DNA of 64,000 nt from Gammaproteobacteria bacterium (GTDB lineage: Bacteria > Pseudomonadota > Gammaproteobacteria > GCA-001735895), in NCBI GenBank assembly GCA_029862005.1, contig JAOTYD010000014.1, positions 1 through 64,000 on the forward strand, read 5' to 3'. Shown piece by piece: positions 9,231 to 18,080 of this stretch. Within the stretch, counting starts at the first letter, position 1. Each line of letters opens with the position of its first letter. The position numbers were made by a program, and so were the translations under genes. The notes beneath the pieces are model-generated. The model was not told where the DNA came from. It saw only the letters and a program-made list of their open reading frames with translations, and ran no database searches.

Positions 9231-10514
9231 CTAATCCGCGTCAGTTTCGGGAACCTTAACCCGGAGTAGCAACAGGAATCCGGCGGCAAACAGGATTAAC
9301 AGCGACAATATCGCGAGTCGCGGGCTACCGGTCAGCACGCCAAGCCAACCCATCATGATCGGCCCGATGACTGCCGCTGATTTGCCCACCATGTTGTAAA
9401 AACCAAACAATTCGGCTGCCTGACTTGCCGGAATCAGGCGCGCGAACAGCGAACGGCTCAGCGCCTGCACCCCACCCTGTACCAGGCCGATGATGGCTGC
9501 GAGCAGGTAAAACTCCCACACCGATTGCATCATTGAACCCCAGACCGTAACCAGCGCGTAAACCGTAATACCGAACAAAATGCCGTTACGCGCACCGATG
9601 GAATGCGACATCCGGCCGTAGAGGTAGGTTGCTGGAAATCCGACAAATTGGGTAATCAACAACGCCACGATCAGTTGCCTGGATTCGAAGCCAATCGAAA
9701 TGCCGTAATCCACCGCCATGCGGATCACGGTAGCGACCCCATCGATGTACAACCAGTATGCGAGTAAAAGCATCGCTGCCTGACGCAATGCATGCAGTTC
9801 CCGCAGCGTTAGTAGTACTCGGCCTATCGCTGCGCGCAGCGATGCACTGGCCGCTTCAGGCGCGTGGTGTTGTTCCTTGACGAAAACCAGAAGCGGAATC
9901 GAAAATAACGCCCACCACAATGCGACCAGCACAAACGAGATCCTGACTGCGGCGACCTCATCGGCAATCCCGAACCAGGCAGGTTGCCGCGTTAACATCA
10001 CGCACAACGCAAACAGCAGGCCGCCGCCGAGATACCCCAGCGCGAAACCGAGAGCTGACACGCGATCTGTATCTCGGCCGCTGTCACCACTGACCGTCAA
10101 CAACAATGCATCGTAAAATATGTTGGCGCCGGTAAAGCCGAGCAATGCCAGCAAGTAAAGCACTACCGCCAATTGCCAGGCACCCTGGGCTGCGAGACTC
10201 AGAGCTGCGGTCATGACGATACCGAGGCTCGCCATCACCAGTAAAAATCCTTTGCGCCGTCCTAGATGATCTGCGATCGCGCCGAGCAGTGGCGCCAGCA
10301 CGACGATGACCAGACTGGCCGCCGAATTGATTGCACCGAGCCAGAACGTCGACTCGGTCGGCGCCAGCGACGACGCCCAGTACTGTTTAAAAAACAGCGG
10401 AAAAAATCCGGCGATCACAACCGTGGCGAAGGCCGAATTGGCCCAGTCGTAAAACGCCCAGGCAAGTTGGCTGGATGGGTGCGCTTGCAATACGCCTTTG
10501 ATGTTCCAAACCAC
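9231..10514 (-). CDS. MFS transporter, UMF1 (Atg22-like) family
   Basis: This 427-residue membrane protein should have 12 transmembrane helices. The N-terminal WAFYDWANSAFATVVIAGFFP is the hallmark of the UMF1 subgroup of the major facilitator superfamily, related to yeast Atg22, a vacuolar amino-acid exporter. Bacterial members are usually annotated as permeases of unknown substrate. The cytoplasmic loop motif GAIADHLGRRKG (residues about 80-91) corresponds to MFS motif A. It is divergent from the stress protein gene at 10827 and shows no operon partners. Confidence 0.82.
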   Translation of the reverse strand: MVWNIKGVLQAHPSSQLAWAFYDWANSAFATVVIAGFFPLFFKQYWASSLAPTESTFWLGAINSAASLVIVVLAPLLGAIADHLGRRKGFLLVMASLGIVMTAALSLAAQGAWQLAVVLYLLALLGFTGANIFYDALLLTVSGDSGRDTDRVSALGFALGYLGGGLLFALCVMLTRQPAWFGIADEVAAVRISFVLVALWWALFSIPLLVFVKEQHHAPEAASASLRAAIGRVLLTLRELHALRQAAMLLLAYWLYIDGVATVIRMAVDYGISIGFESRQLIVALLITQFVGFPATYLYGRMSHSIGARNGILFGITVYALVTVWGSMMQSVWEFYLLAAIIGLVQGGVQALSRSLFARLIPASQAAELFGFYNMVGKSAAVIGPIMMGWLGVLTGSPRLAILSLLILFAAGFLLLLRVKVPETDAD

Positions 10515-10749
10515 GCTTTAGGAGATATTCGTTGCCAGAATTGATGAGTTCGAATTTAGGTGACAGTATACCTATTTCAGCCGATAAACCGCCGCTGAAA
10601 ATATTTCTGTTAGTGGTAGCTAATGGCCGTGGTTTCAACCGCTCTTTGGGGTACATTGGTTAAATCGTTCTGTGGACGTTTCAAAGTTTAACGCTTTCCC
10701 AGGTCTTTCGTTGGCCAGGAACAGAAATTGGCGGGTTATTTTGGTCCAG

Positions 10750-10790
10750 TTGAGTTGCATCAATACGCCAAATCGAGATCCAGGTATAGT
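10750..10790 (+). promoter_or_regulatory. FNR/ANR box and -10 of the uspA-like gene
   Basis: TTGAG-TTGC-ATCAA (10750-10763) differs from the FNR consensus at one base. TATAGT (10785-10790) is centred 31 bases downstream, giving near-ideal class II geometry. The start codon lies at 10827. This is the main signal in the 312-base divergent gap 10515-10826. Confidence 0.65.
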
Positions 10791-10826
10791 AAATTTTAAC
10801 TAACTGGCATCAAGAGGAAGCCTGTC

Positions 10827-11354
10827 ATGTTTAACAAAATACTATGTTCCATCGACGGATCAGACCATTCCAACAAAGCGCTCGATCTCGCGATTGACCT
10901 GGCTAAAAAGTATGGTGCTCCACTTGTTATATTGCACGTACCTCATCGTTCCGGGAATATCGATGCTCTGCAACGATTTGCCGAAATCGAGGGTCTGGCC
11001 GAACATGTCAACACGGAGATAAAACGCCTGCAATCAATGGAACCCGGGCTAAACCTGGCTACGGGATCGGCCTTCCAGGATACTGGGATATCATCCCGTT
11101 TACTGGTTGAAATAGGCCAGCATATTATTGATGGGGCAAAGGGTCGTGCTGAGCAAAATGGGCTGGAAAATGTCGATGCCCGACTTGGTGGTGATGATCC
11201 AGCCGATAGCATCCTGCGTTGTATTGACGAAGAAAACATTGATTGCGTGGTGATGGGTTCACGTGGGCTGAGCGATATAAAGGGTCTGTTTCTTGGCAGC
11301 GTGTCACACAAGGTAGCGAACCATGCGAGCTGCACCTGCATCACGGTCAAGTAG
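10827..11354 (+). CDS. Universal stress protein, UspA family
   Basis: This is a single Usp domain of 175 residues, somewhat longer than the usual 140-150 because of an insertion in the middle. It opens with FNKILCSIDGSDHSNKAL, and the C-terminal ATP-binding pattern G-x2-G-x9-GS is present in MGSRGLSDIKGLFLGSVSHKV. Proteins of this class bind ATP and support survival under energy or oxygen limitation. The gene is first in a low-oxygen/stress block. Its promoter has an FNR-type box with a well-placed -10, so induction at low oxygen is likely. AGAGGAAG lies just before the ATG. Confidence 0.88.
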   Translation: MFNKILCSIDGSDHSNKALDLAIDLAKKYGAPLVILHVPHRSGNIDALQRFAEIEGLAEHVNTEIKRLQSMEPGLNLATGSAFQDTGISSRLLVEIGQHIIDGAKGRAEQNGLENVDARLGGDDPADSILRCIDEENIDCVVMGSRGLSDIKGLFLGSVSHKVANHASCTCITVK

Positions 11355-11442
11355 CTCCGTAAAGGAGAATGGGCTGAAGCCGACACTTAAGCCGAAGATC
11401 CATAAGCAGTAATCAAGGGGAGCTGACCTGACCACACTGAAT

Positions 11443-11483
11443 TTGACCTCAATCAACTCGGTTGCCAACGAGTGCGCATAACA
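11443..11483 (+). promoter_or_regulatory. FNR/ANR box and -10 of the CBS-protein gene
   Basis: TTGAC-CTCA-ATCAA (11443-11456) has one mismatch to TTGAT-N4-ATCAA. CATAAC (11478-11483) is centred 31 bases downstream. The start codon is at 11521, so the geometry is nearly the same as at the uspA-like gene just upstream. Confidence 0.6.
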
Positions 11484-11520
11484 TCAATATTCTATTTGAA
11501 TACTGCAAGAGGAGATAGCA

Positions 11521-11970
11521 ATGCGTGTTGGTGAATATTGTAATCGCGAAGTCGTTGTAGTCGAGGAAGAAAAATCAGTTACCGAGGCGGCTGCCATTAT
11601 GCGGCAGTATCACGTCGGAGATGTCGTCATCTGCAAGGCGAAGTATGGAAAACAAATGCCGGTTGGCATCATTACCGATCGGGATATCGCGCTCGAAATT
11701 GTAGCCAAGGGTACCGATCCAGATAGTATACGAGTCGGTGACGCGATGAGCTTTGACCTGATCACCGTAACCGAGCATGACGACCTCATGCATGTTATTG
11801 AGTTAATGCGTGACAAGGGAATTCGCAGGGTTCCCGTCATCGACGCAGATGAAGCGCTGGTCGGTATTCTGACAGTCGATGATATTGTTGACTTGCTGAG
11901 TGAAGTGCTCGTTGACCTTGCTCATCTCGTGGATCGACAGAAAAGGCGGGAAACCAGGCTGCGGCCATAA
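11521..11970 (+). CDS. Two-CBS-domain protein
   Basis: The 149-residue protein consists of a CBS (Bateman) pair only: the first domain at residues about 5-65 and the second at 72-135, with the conserved turns GIITDRDIALE and GILTVDDIVDLL. Such stand-alone modules bind adenine nucleotides and sense energy state, but they have no catalytic activity. AAGAGGAG stands 6 bases before the ATG. It forms a stress-gene pair with the UspA gene, each with its own FNR-type promoter. A second, separate CBS pair is encoded at 39073. Confidence 0.85.
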   Translation: MRVGEYCNREVVVVEEEKSVTEAAAIMRQYHVGDVVICKAKYGKQMPVGIITDRDIALEIVAKGTDPDSIRVGDAMSFDLITVTEHDDLMHVIELMRDKGIRRVPVIDADEALVGILTVDDIVDLLSEVLVDLAHLVDRQKRRETRLRP

Positions 11971-12077
11971 CTCGTAAGACCAGGCAGCTTAATGGTGGGG
12001 GCGGTAAGCGTTAGTTAATGGGTCTGGAGATTTCCCGGGTCGTCGGGATCTGGAACAACGACGGGTAGAACCTTCAG

Positions 12078-12359
12078 TCAGGGCGAGGTAATTGCTTTGA
12101 TCAGTTCCAACAACGAATTCCAGCTAAGTTCAAGCTCGGTTTTAAACTCTTCCCACTTTTCATCTTGCGTTTGCTTGAGCAATTCAAATTTCTGCTCGGT
12201 TGTTTCGAGCTTCAAATGCAGTTCGTCGATTAGCGTGTAGTATTCAAGTTGCAGGTTGGTTTCCGCCTGGTCGGCTTTTTCCCTGAGTTCATGGATCTCT
12301 GCTTTCAACTCTTGAAGCTGGGCCTGCATTTTCGCTTCGTAGGTCTCTCGAATGCTCAT
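12078..12359 (-). CDS. Small coiled-coil protein
   Basis: This 93-residue protein is predicted to be almost wholly helical, with heptad-like spacing of Leu/Ile between Glu, Lys and Gln residues from about position 8 to 80 (for example LQELKAEIHELREKADQAETN). It has no signal peptide and no recognised family. It lies 13 bases downstream of the DUF5335 gene and is probably expressed with it. Small coiled-coil proteins near Usp/CBS/DUF5335 genes are consistent with a stress role, but this is inference. Confidence 0.6.
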   Translation of the reverse strand: MSIRETYEAKMQAQLQELKAEIHELREKADQAETNLQLEYYTLIDELHLKLETTEQKFELLKQTQDEKWEEFKTELELSWNSLLELIKAITSP

Positions 12360-12372
12360 TCGGGTTCCGTTG

Positions 12373-12711
12373 TTAACCTGCCGGCGGCAGCGCCAATGGC
12401 TCTACAAAGCTAATTATCTGCTCGGTACCATCAGCCGAGCGAACCTGGAGGCTGTTTATCCCTTCGGTCCCATCGGCGACAAATATCTGTTTCGGTGAGT
12501 GGATAACATGTTCGATTTCTTCAGTACTGATGATGAAGGCATCATCTTTCTTGTCATAGGTTAAGCCGTTAAGAGAGAGTTTGTCCAGTTCGGTCTGGGC
12601 GCCCAGTTCAAGGCTGTCGACTTCGATCTGGATAAGTTTGCCCTGTAACACCCTGGAAACCTGATCAAAAAAGCTTTGCCAATTGTCTTTTTCGATTTCT
12701 CTGGTCTGCAT
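12373..12711 (-). CDS. DUF5335-family protein
   Basis: The 112-residue product resembles DUF5335 proteins: an N-terminal REIEKDNWQSFFDQVSRVLQG, a central strand set with SLNGLTYDKKDDAFIIS, and a C-terminal TEQIISFVEPLALP. The function is unknown. Family members commonly sit beside universal stress, CBS and Hsp20 genes in proteobacterial stress clusters, as here. AGGAG lies 8 bases before the ATG. A perfect ANR-type box is centred 78 bases upstream, with TATAGA as the candidate -10. Confidence 0.7.
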   Translation of the reverse strand: MQTREIEKDNWQSFFDQVSRVLQGKLIQIEVDSLELGAQTELDKLSLNGLTYDKKDDAFIISTEEIEHVIHSPKQIFVADGTEGINSLQVRSADGTEQIISFVEPLALPPAG

Positions 12712-12756
12712 TATTTTTCTCCTTTCTGTAATCAGTCACTGGAAAATACCTGCCAA

Positions 12757-12821
12757 TCTATATGAATTTGAAGCAGGTGGAGTTGATGATAGTCAATCAA
12801 ACTATCTACTCTGCTTATAAG
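12757..12821. promoter_or_regulatory. Divergent promoter region with a perfect ANR-type box
   Basis: TTGAT-GATA-GTCAA at 12783-12796 matches TTGAT-N4-GTCAA exactly. On the minus strand TATAGA (12762-12757) is centred 30 bases away, towards the DUF5335 gene. On the plus strand TATAAG (12816-12821) is centred 29 bases away, towards the racemase gene at 12910. One dimer could therefore serve both directions. Confidence 0.65.
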
Positions 12822-12909
12822 ATGGTCATGTCATGTTGCGGTAGATAACTTATGCGAGATCCAGGTCGGGTGCTGCATCCAGCAACGGGTAAAATGGCTC
12901 CGGAACATA

Positions 12910-14004
12910 GTGATGACAACTCCCAGTGTAACTATTGATCTCGACAAAATTGAGCATAATGCTCGCACTATCGTCGGGCTGTGCCAGGCACATGGCATCG
13001 AGGTGTGTGGCGTTACCAAGGTAACTTGCGGTCATCCGGAAGTGGCCAGGGCCATGCTGCGCGGAGGCGTTACCACGATCGCGGACTCGCGCCTGGAAAA
13101 TATTCAGCGGCTGCGGGCAGCGGGCGTCGATGCCTCATTTATGTTGTTGCGAATTCCAGCCCTGTCCACCGTGGATGCAGTTGTCGATGCAGTGGACGTT
13201 AGTCTGAATTCGGAGCCCAGCGTACTTGAAGCCCTGTCGGACGCGGCGCAACGCCTCGGTCGGATACACGATGTGATCCTCATGATTGATCTGGGCGACC
13301 TGCGCGAGGGAGTCTTGCCGGATGATCTGGTCCGCCTGGTAAAAGTCACGTCAGGATTACCGGGTATTCGAATCAGGGGCCTTGGAACCAATCTCGCATG
13401 TTTTGGGGGTGTCGTACCCAGCGAGGAAAATATGCGACGGTTGGTGGAGCTGTCGGTTGAGGTCGAGCAGGCTTTAGGCCTTGAACTCAACTGGATTTCC
13501 GGTATCAATTCCAGCGGTCTCGAGTTGATCGCTGCAGGCAAGATGCACACGCGGGTAAATCATGCCCGCATCGGCGAAGCAATCTTACTCGGTCGTGAGA
13601 CTACAAAACGCAAGCCCTGGCCGAAAACCTCCCAGGATGCCTTTGTGATTCATGCTGAAGTACTGGAAGTCAAAAGCAAACCATCGCAGCCCATGGGCAA
13701 ACGCAGCGAAGATGCATTCGGCAGCCTGGAACAATTCGAGGATCGTGGCAATGAACTGAGGGCGCTGTTGAATCTGGGGCGCGAGGATGTGGATTTAGCG
13801 GGCATTGTGCCGTGCGAACCAGGGGTTGAAATTCTGGGTGCCTCCAGTGATTATCTGGTTGTCGATGTCAGCGCTACAGCCGGAAAGATTCGCGTGGGGG
13901 ATGAGCTGACATTTGTTCCCAACTATAGCGCTTTACTAGCGGTTATGACCTCGGAATACGTACAAAAGTATACGCTGAGTGAAGGCAAACGGATGGGCCG
14001 GTAA
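12910..14004 (+). CDS. Alanine/ornithine racemase family PLP enzyme
   Basis: The protein has 364 residues and the fold type III (alanine-racemase-like) arrangement: PLP lysine Lys37 in VCGVTKVTCGHP, then the barrel with SRLENIQRL, LMIDLGDLREG and RIRGLGTNLACFGG, and a C-terminal beta domain. This pattern matches the ornithine racemase/YhfX-like group rather than biosynthetic Alr. Interconversion of L- and D-ornithine fits the ornithine carbamoyltransferase and carbamate kinase genes directly downstream. Translation may begin at GTG 12910 or ATG 12913. No strong ribosome binding site separates the two. Confidence 0.75.
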   Translation: MMTTPSVTIDLDKIEHNARTIVGLCQAHGIEVCGVTKVTCGHPEVARAMLRGGVTTIADSRLENIQRLRAAGVDASFMLLRIPALSTVDAVVDAVDVSLNSEPSVLEALSDAAQRLGRIHDVILMIDLGDLREGVLPDDLVRLVKVTSGLPGIRIRGLGTNLACFGGVVPSEENMRRLVELSVEVEQALGLELNWISGINSSGLELIAAGKMHTRVNHARIGEAILLGRETTKRKPWPKTSQDAFVIHAEVLEVKSKPSQPMGKRSEDAFGSLEQFEDRGNELRALLNLGREDVDLAGIVPCEPGVEILGASSDYLVVDVSATAGKIRVGDELTFVPNYSALLAVMTSEYVQKYTLSEGKRMGR

Positions 14005-14006
14005 CC

Positions 14007-14183
14007 ATGAACGAATCAGCACAAATCATCATGTACGGGAGTTTTTCGGAAAAGACCTGGCTGCGCGAGAAAGCGATCAGCGCGTACGGACCGGCGGATC
14101 AACTTGCGACAACACACTATGAATTAGCAACCGGCATAGGACGCCATGTTCCACGACTTGAGGGGGCGACAAATGGCACCTGA
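14007..14183 (+). CDS. Possible 58-residue protein between racemase and arcB
   Basis: An open frame starting two bases after the racemase stop encodes 58 residues ([18 protein letters not shown] ... GATNGT) and ends inside the start of arcB, overlapping it by 11 bases. Such stop/start coupling on both sides suggests that it is translated. The ribosome binding site is weak and I do not recognise the family. It may be a small regulatory or partner protein of this arginine/ornithine module, or only a leader whose translation opens the arcB start. Confidence 0.4.
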   Translation: MNESAQIIMYGSFSEKTWLREKAISAYGPADQLATTHYELATGIGRHVPRLEGATNGT

Positions 14184-15171
14184 CCTGAAACAGCGAAACT
14201 TCTTGAAGTTACTTGATTTCGAATCGGACGAAATCCGGTATTTACTTGATCTGGCGGGGCAGTTAAAAGCCGATAAATACGCGGGAACCGAACAAGCGCG
14301 ATTAACCGGTAAAAATATTGCGCTCATTTTTGAAAAGACCTCGACCCGCACGCGCTGTGCGTTCGAGGTAGCCGCCTATGATCAGGGTGCAAACGTTACC
14401 TATCTCGGTCCATCCGGTAGTCAGATTGGCGTTAAGGAATCGATGAAGGACACGGCCAGGGTATTGGCGCGAATGTACGACGGCATTGAATACCGTGGTT
14501 TCGAACAGCAAACAGTTGAAGAGCTGGGACGGCACGGCGTACCGGTCTGGAATGGCCTGACCAACGAATATCACCCTACCCAGGTGCTCGCCGATTTGCT
14601 GACCATGGAAGAGTTTTCGGAAATACCACTATCCGAAATCAGTTTCTGCTACCTCGGCGATGGCCGCGGTAACATGGGGGACTCACTGATGGTTGGCGCC
14701 GCCAAAATGGGCATGGATTTTCGAATGGCGGCGCCGGCCGAGCTGCATCCAGACACTGAACTGATCGCGAGATGTCACAATATTGCGCAACAAACCGAGG
14801 GGCAGCTCAACATAACCGATGAACTGAAAGCAGCGCTGCAGGGTGTCGATTACATTTATACCGATGTCTGGGTTTCGATGGGTGAACCCGAAACGGTCTG
14901 GGATCAACGTATCGAGCAGTTGAAACCTTACCAGGTAAACCGGGACGTGCTGGAGATAACGGGAAATCCGGCAGTGAAATTTATGCACTGCCTGCCGGCG
15001 TTCCACAATCGCGAGACTGAAATCGGCGAGAAGATTTACCAGAAATACGGACTGGAAGCGATGGAAGTTACCGAGGACGTATTCGAATCCGAAGCGTCGA
15101 TCGTGTTCGCGCAGGCCGAGAATCGCATGCACACGATTAAGGCCATCCTCGTGGCGACGCTGGGGGATTGA
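14173..15171 (+). CDS. arcB: Ornithine carbamoyltransferase, catabolic ArcB-like
   Basis: The enzyme exchanges carbamoyl phosphate plus ornithine for citrulline plus phosphate. All family signatures are present: STRTRCAFE for carbamoyl phosphate, [13 protein letters not shown], and the HCLPAFH ornithine/catalytic motif. I place the start at ATG 14173 ([16 protein letters not shown]), because GAGGGGG lies 6 bases before it and homologues begin there. The upstream in-frame ATG at 14146 lacks a ribosome binding site. The product is then 332 residues. Pairing with carbamate kinase points to citrulline breakdown for ATP or carbamoyl-phosphate disposal. No arginine deiminase gene is present in the window. 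Confidence 0.88.
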   Translation: MAPDLKQRNFLKLLDFESDEIRYLLDLAGQLKADKYAGTEQARLTGKNIALIFEKTSTRTRCAFEVAAYDQGANVTYLGPSGSQIGVKESMKDTARVLARMYDGIEYRGFEQQTVEELGRHGVPVWNGLTNEYHPTQVLADLLTMEEFSEIPLSEISFCYLGDGRGNMGDSLMVGAAKMGMDFRMAAPAELHPDTELIARCHNIAQQTEGQLNITDELKAALQGVDYIYTDVWVSMGEPETVWDQRIEQLKPYQVNRDVLEITGNPAVKFMHCLPAFHNRETEIGEKIYQKYGLEAMEVTEDVFESEASIVFAQAENRMHTIKAILVATLGD

Positions 15172-16104
15172 ATGCGCATCGTCATCGCGCTCGGTGGTAA
15201 TGCCTTACTGCAACGAGGGCAGGCCCTGACGGCCGAAAATCAGCGCCGCAACATAAAGATTGCAGCCCAAGCACTGGCGCCGATCGCACGCGAGCATCAA
15301 TTGATCATAACCCACGGCAATGGCCCGCAGGTTGGATTACTGGCGTTACAGGACCTGGCCTACAGGCAAGACACGCATTACCCGTTGGACGTTCTGGATG
15401 CTGAAACCGAAGGCATGATCGGTTACCTGATCGAACAGGAAATGGTCAACCTGCTGCCCGATAGTCATCGTTGTGCAACCCTGTTGACCCAGACCGAGGT
15501 CGATCCGCATGACCCAGCGTTTCAGCATCCCACCAAACCCATTGGTCCGGGTTACAGCAAGGCAGAGGCCGAGCGCACCGCTGCAGCGCGTGGCTGGACG
15601 ATTGCGCCCGATGGCAAGGCATTCCGGCGCGTGGTGCCGTCGCCGCGCCCGCTGCGCATTCTCGAACTGGGTGTTATCAGGTTTCTTGCTGAAAAACAGG
15701 TGATTGTCATCTGTGCGGGTGGCGGCGGCATTCCCGTGGTACGTCGAGACGACGGGCACCTGGTTGGCGTCGAGGCGGTAATCGACAAGGATTCGGCCAG
15801 TTCGCTGCTTGCCCGCGAGCTTGGGGCGGATGCTTTTGTTATGCTGACCGATGTCGAGGCCATTTATAAGGACTGGGGCGAGACTGGCGCGGGTGCTATG
15901 CGGCGTATTTCTACTCAGGCTATCCGTCAATATTCGTTTGCGTCGGGTTCAATGGCGCCGAAGGTAGAGGCTGCCTGTGAATTTGTCGAACAATGTGCGG
16001 GATTTGCGGGGGTAGGACGACTTAAGGATGCGCAGGCAATTTTAGCCGGTCAGGCCGGCACCGTTATCACCCGCGAGGCAAACGATACGCTGTGGTGGGA
16101 CTAA
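15172..16104 (+). CDS. arcC: Carbamate kinase
   Basis: This 310-residue amino-acid-kinase-fold enzyme makes ATP, ammonia and bicarbonate from carbamoyl phosphate and ADP. Diagnostic segments are the N-terminal [28 protein letters not shown] (residues about 45-59), [12 protein letters not shown], and [11 protein letters not shown] for substrate binding, followed by [16 protein letters not shown]. The ATG directly follows the arcB stop, with GGGGGA as ribosome binding site, so the two are co-translated. With ArcB it would yield one ATP per citrulline under fermentative or low-oxygen conditions. It ends tail-to-tail with the P-loop gene, overlapping its 3' end by four bases. Confidence 0.92.
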   Translation: MRIVIALGGNALLQRGQALTAENQRRNIKIAAQALAPIAREHQLIITHGNGPQVGLLALQDLAYRQDTHYPLDVLDAETEGMIGYLIEQEMVNLLPDSHRCATLLTQTEVDPHDPAFQHPTKPIGPGYSKAEAERTAAARGWTIAPDGKAFRRVVPSPRPLRILELGVIRFLAEKQVIVICAGGGGIPVVRRDDGHLVGVEAVIDKDSASSLLARELGADAFVMLTDVEAIYKDWGETGAGAMRRISTQAIRQYSFASGSMAPKVEAACEFVEQCAGFAGVGRLKDAQAILAGQAGTVITREANDTLWWD

Positions 16105-17447
16105 CAGCCCAGTTTCTTTTTTTGCAGGAAGGTTTCAATCAGGCTGCCTAGCCCTGGCTCGCTATCATCGGCAAATTCGTAGCGGGCGCGCACGACCGGT
16201 TTATTGATGTCGATCAGCGCGCCGATGTCGCAGGGCGTTGCCGCAACCACGACATCGGCATCGACCGAATTGATGGTTGCGCGCAATGCCTCGAGTTGCG
16301 AAGAATGATAGCCCAGCGCGGGTAGCACATTACCGATATGCGGGTACTGGGCGTAAACCGGGGCGATCTCCTTATGTGCTGCAGCACGTGGATCCACGAT
16401 TTCTGCCACCTGTGCCTGGGTGGCAGCAACGTAGCCAGCACCGTAAGACATACCACCATGCGTGATGGTCGGGCCGTCTTCCACTACCAGTACGCGCTTG
16501 TCGCGTACCGCCGTTGGATCGTCCAGTTTGACGGGTGAAGCGCCACGTACAATCGAGGCCTGCGGATTAATCCTGCGAACGTTTTCGGTCACGCTCTGGA
16601 TGTCGGCATCCGCGGCCGAGTTTACTTTCGCAAGCACTACCACGTCGGCCATGCGCAGCACTGCCTCGCCGGGGTAATGACTGGTCTCGTTACCGGGTCG
16701 CAGCGGATCGGCCAGAACGATATGCAAATCGGGACGAATGAACGAATAATCGTTATTGCCGCCGTCCCACAGGATGATATCGGCTTCCTGTTCGGCCCGT
16801 GCGACGATCTCGGCATAATCGACACCCGCGTAGACGATCGTACCCACCGCCAGGTGCGGTTCGTATTCCTCGCGTTCCTCGATGGTGCAATCGGCGGCGT
16901 CGAGATCGGCAAGCTCGGCAAAGCGCTGTATTGCCTGTTTTTCGAGGTCACCGTAAGGCATCGGGTGGCGAATCACCGCAACCTGTAAACCCTTTTGCTT
17001 CAATAGCTTTGCCAGCCAGCGCGTGGTCTGCGATTTGCCGCAGCCGGTTCTGACCGCGCAAATTGCGATTACCGGCACGGACGCCGCTAACATGGTGCGC
17101 TCCGGGCCCAGTAACAGGAAATCAGCGCCTGTCGCAAGTGCCAGCGAGGCCCGGTGCATTACCTGGTCATGACTGACATCACTGTAGGCAAACACCACCT
17201 GATCGATGTTTTCTTCACGGCACAGGCTGTCCAGGTTTTTTTCGTCGACAATGGGAATGCCGTCGGGGTAGTTGGCGCCGGCGAGCGCGGGCGGATAACG
17301 GCGCCCGGCGATATCGGGAATCTGGTTTGCGGTAAAGGCGACTACATGACTGGAGGGGTCTTCGCGATACACCATGTTGAAGTTGTGAAAATCGCGCCCC
17401 GCCGCGCCCATGATGACAACACGGGTGGGTTTCTGTTTGCTGGCCAT
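16101..17447 (-). CDS. Cyclic-2,3-diphosphoglycerate-synthetase-like P-loop protein
   Basis: The protein has 448 residues. An N-terminal Rossmann-like domain begins [17 protein letters not shown], and a P-loop follows at about residue 135 ([12 protein letters not shown]). The downstream [12 protein letters not shown] and [13 protein letters not shown] segments match the family of archaeal cyclic 2,3-diphosphoglycerate synthetase and its many bacterial relatives. Bacterial members are usually annotated as GTPases of unknown substrate. Its position facing arcBC and back-to-back with archease/RtcB recurs in stress clusters as I know them. Whether it makes cyclic diphosphoglycerate or another mixed anhydride is not shown. 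Confidence 0.7.
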   Translation of the reverse strand: MASKQKPTRVVIMGAAGRDFHNFNMVYREDPSSHVVAFTANQIPDIAGRRYPPALAGANYPDGIPIVDEKNLDSLCREENIDQVVFAYSDVSHDQVMHRASLALATGADFLLLGPERTMLAASVPVIAICAVRTGCGKSQTTRWLAKLLKQKGLQVAVIRHPMPYGDLEKQAIQRFAELADLDAADCTIEEREEYEPHLAVGTIVYAGVDYAEIVARAEQEADIILWDGGNNDYSFIRPDLHIVLADPLRPGNETSHYPGEAVLRMADVVVLAKVNSAADADIQSVTENVRRINPQASIVRGASPVKLDDPTAVRDKRVLVVEDGPTITHGGMSYGAGYVAATQAQVAEIVDPRAAAHKEIAPVYAQYPHIGNVLPALGYHSSQLEALRATINSVDADVVVAATPCDIGALIDINKPVVRARYEFADDSEPGLGSLIETFLQKKKLGC

Positions 17448-17553
17448 AGCGTTATGTCAAAAGAGACGGGTAGTCGACTCGTATATGGTACCCAAATCTC
17501 CTGTGCAGATGAAAGCTGTAGAAAGGGAACCGGGCTCTTTATTAGCAGCAAAG

Positions 17554-17594
17554 CTGATCCAGATCATTAATCGCGGTTCAATGCAGGCTAGCCT
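17554..17594 (+). promoter_or_regulatory. Degenerate FNR/ANR box upstream of archease/rtcB
   Basis: CTGAT-CCAG-ATCAT (17554-17567) has two mismatches to the consensus. A weak -10 candidate, TAGCCT (17589-17594), is centred 31 bases on, and the archease ATG is at 17639. The spacing agrees with the stronger boxes in this window, but the sequence match alone would be unconvincing. Confidence 0.4.
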
Positions 17595-17638
17595 GAATTG
17601 TAATGCCATACGCTACATCTAACGGGAATTGTCAAGCA

Positions 17639-18061
17639 ATGACAACGGCCAGATGGGAACACCTCGAACATGGGGCCGATATCGGCGTCCGGGGATATGG
17701 CAGTAGCCTGGCGGAAGCTTTCACCCAGGCGGCGTTGTCCCTGTCCAGTGTCGTTACCGAGCTCGATAAAATTAACCCGAGTGAATCGGTCACGGTTGAA
17801 TGCGATGCTAAAGAATTCGATTTATTACTGGTTGACTGGCTCAACGAAATTGTTTACCAAATGGCAACCCGCAACATGCTGTTTGGCCGGTTTGAGGTAC
17901 AGATACGGGACCACCACTTGCAGGCGCAGCTGTTTGGCGAAGAGGTGGACCAGGGTAAACATCAGCCGGCGGTGGAAATCAAGGGCGCGACTTTTACTGA
18001 TCTCAAGGTATATCAGACGAACGATAACGAATGGATTGCCCAATGCATCATCGACGTCTAG
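17639..18061 (+). CDS. Archease (RtcB activator)
   Basis: This 140-residue protein matches the archease family: N-terminal WEHLEHGADIGVRGYG with the metal-binding acidic residue, the helix AFTQAALSLSSVV, LLLVDWLNEIVYQM, and the C-terminal strand ending in QCIIDV. Archease speeds guanylation and turnover of the RNA ligase RtcB, whose gene begins 19 bases downstream. I start at ATG 17639 (MTTARWEH), because the family begins there. The in-frame ATG at 17603 has no ribosome binding site and adds an unconserved 12-residue tail. Confidence 0.88.
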   Translation: MTTARWEHLEHGADIGVRGYGSSLAEAFTQAALSLSSVVTELDKINPSESVTVECDAKEFDLLLVDWLNEIVYQMATRNMLFGRFEVQIRDHHLQAQLFGEEVDQGKHQPAVEIKGATFTDLKVYQTNDNEWIAQCIIDV

Positions 18062-18080
18062 GCCAACCAGGGATTAATCG

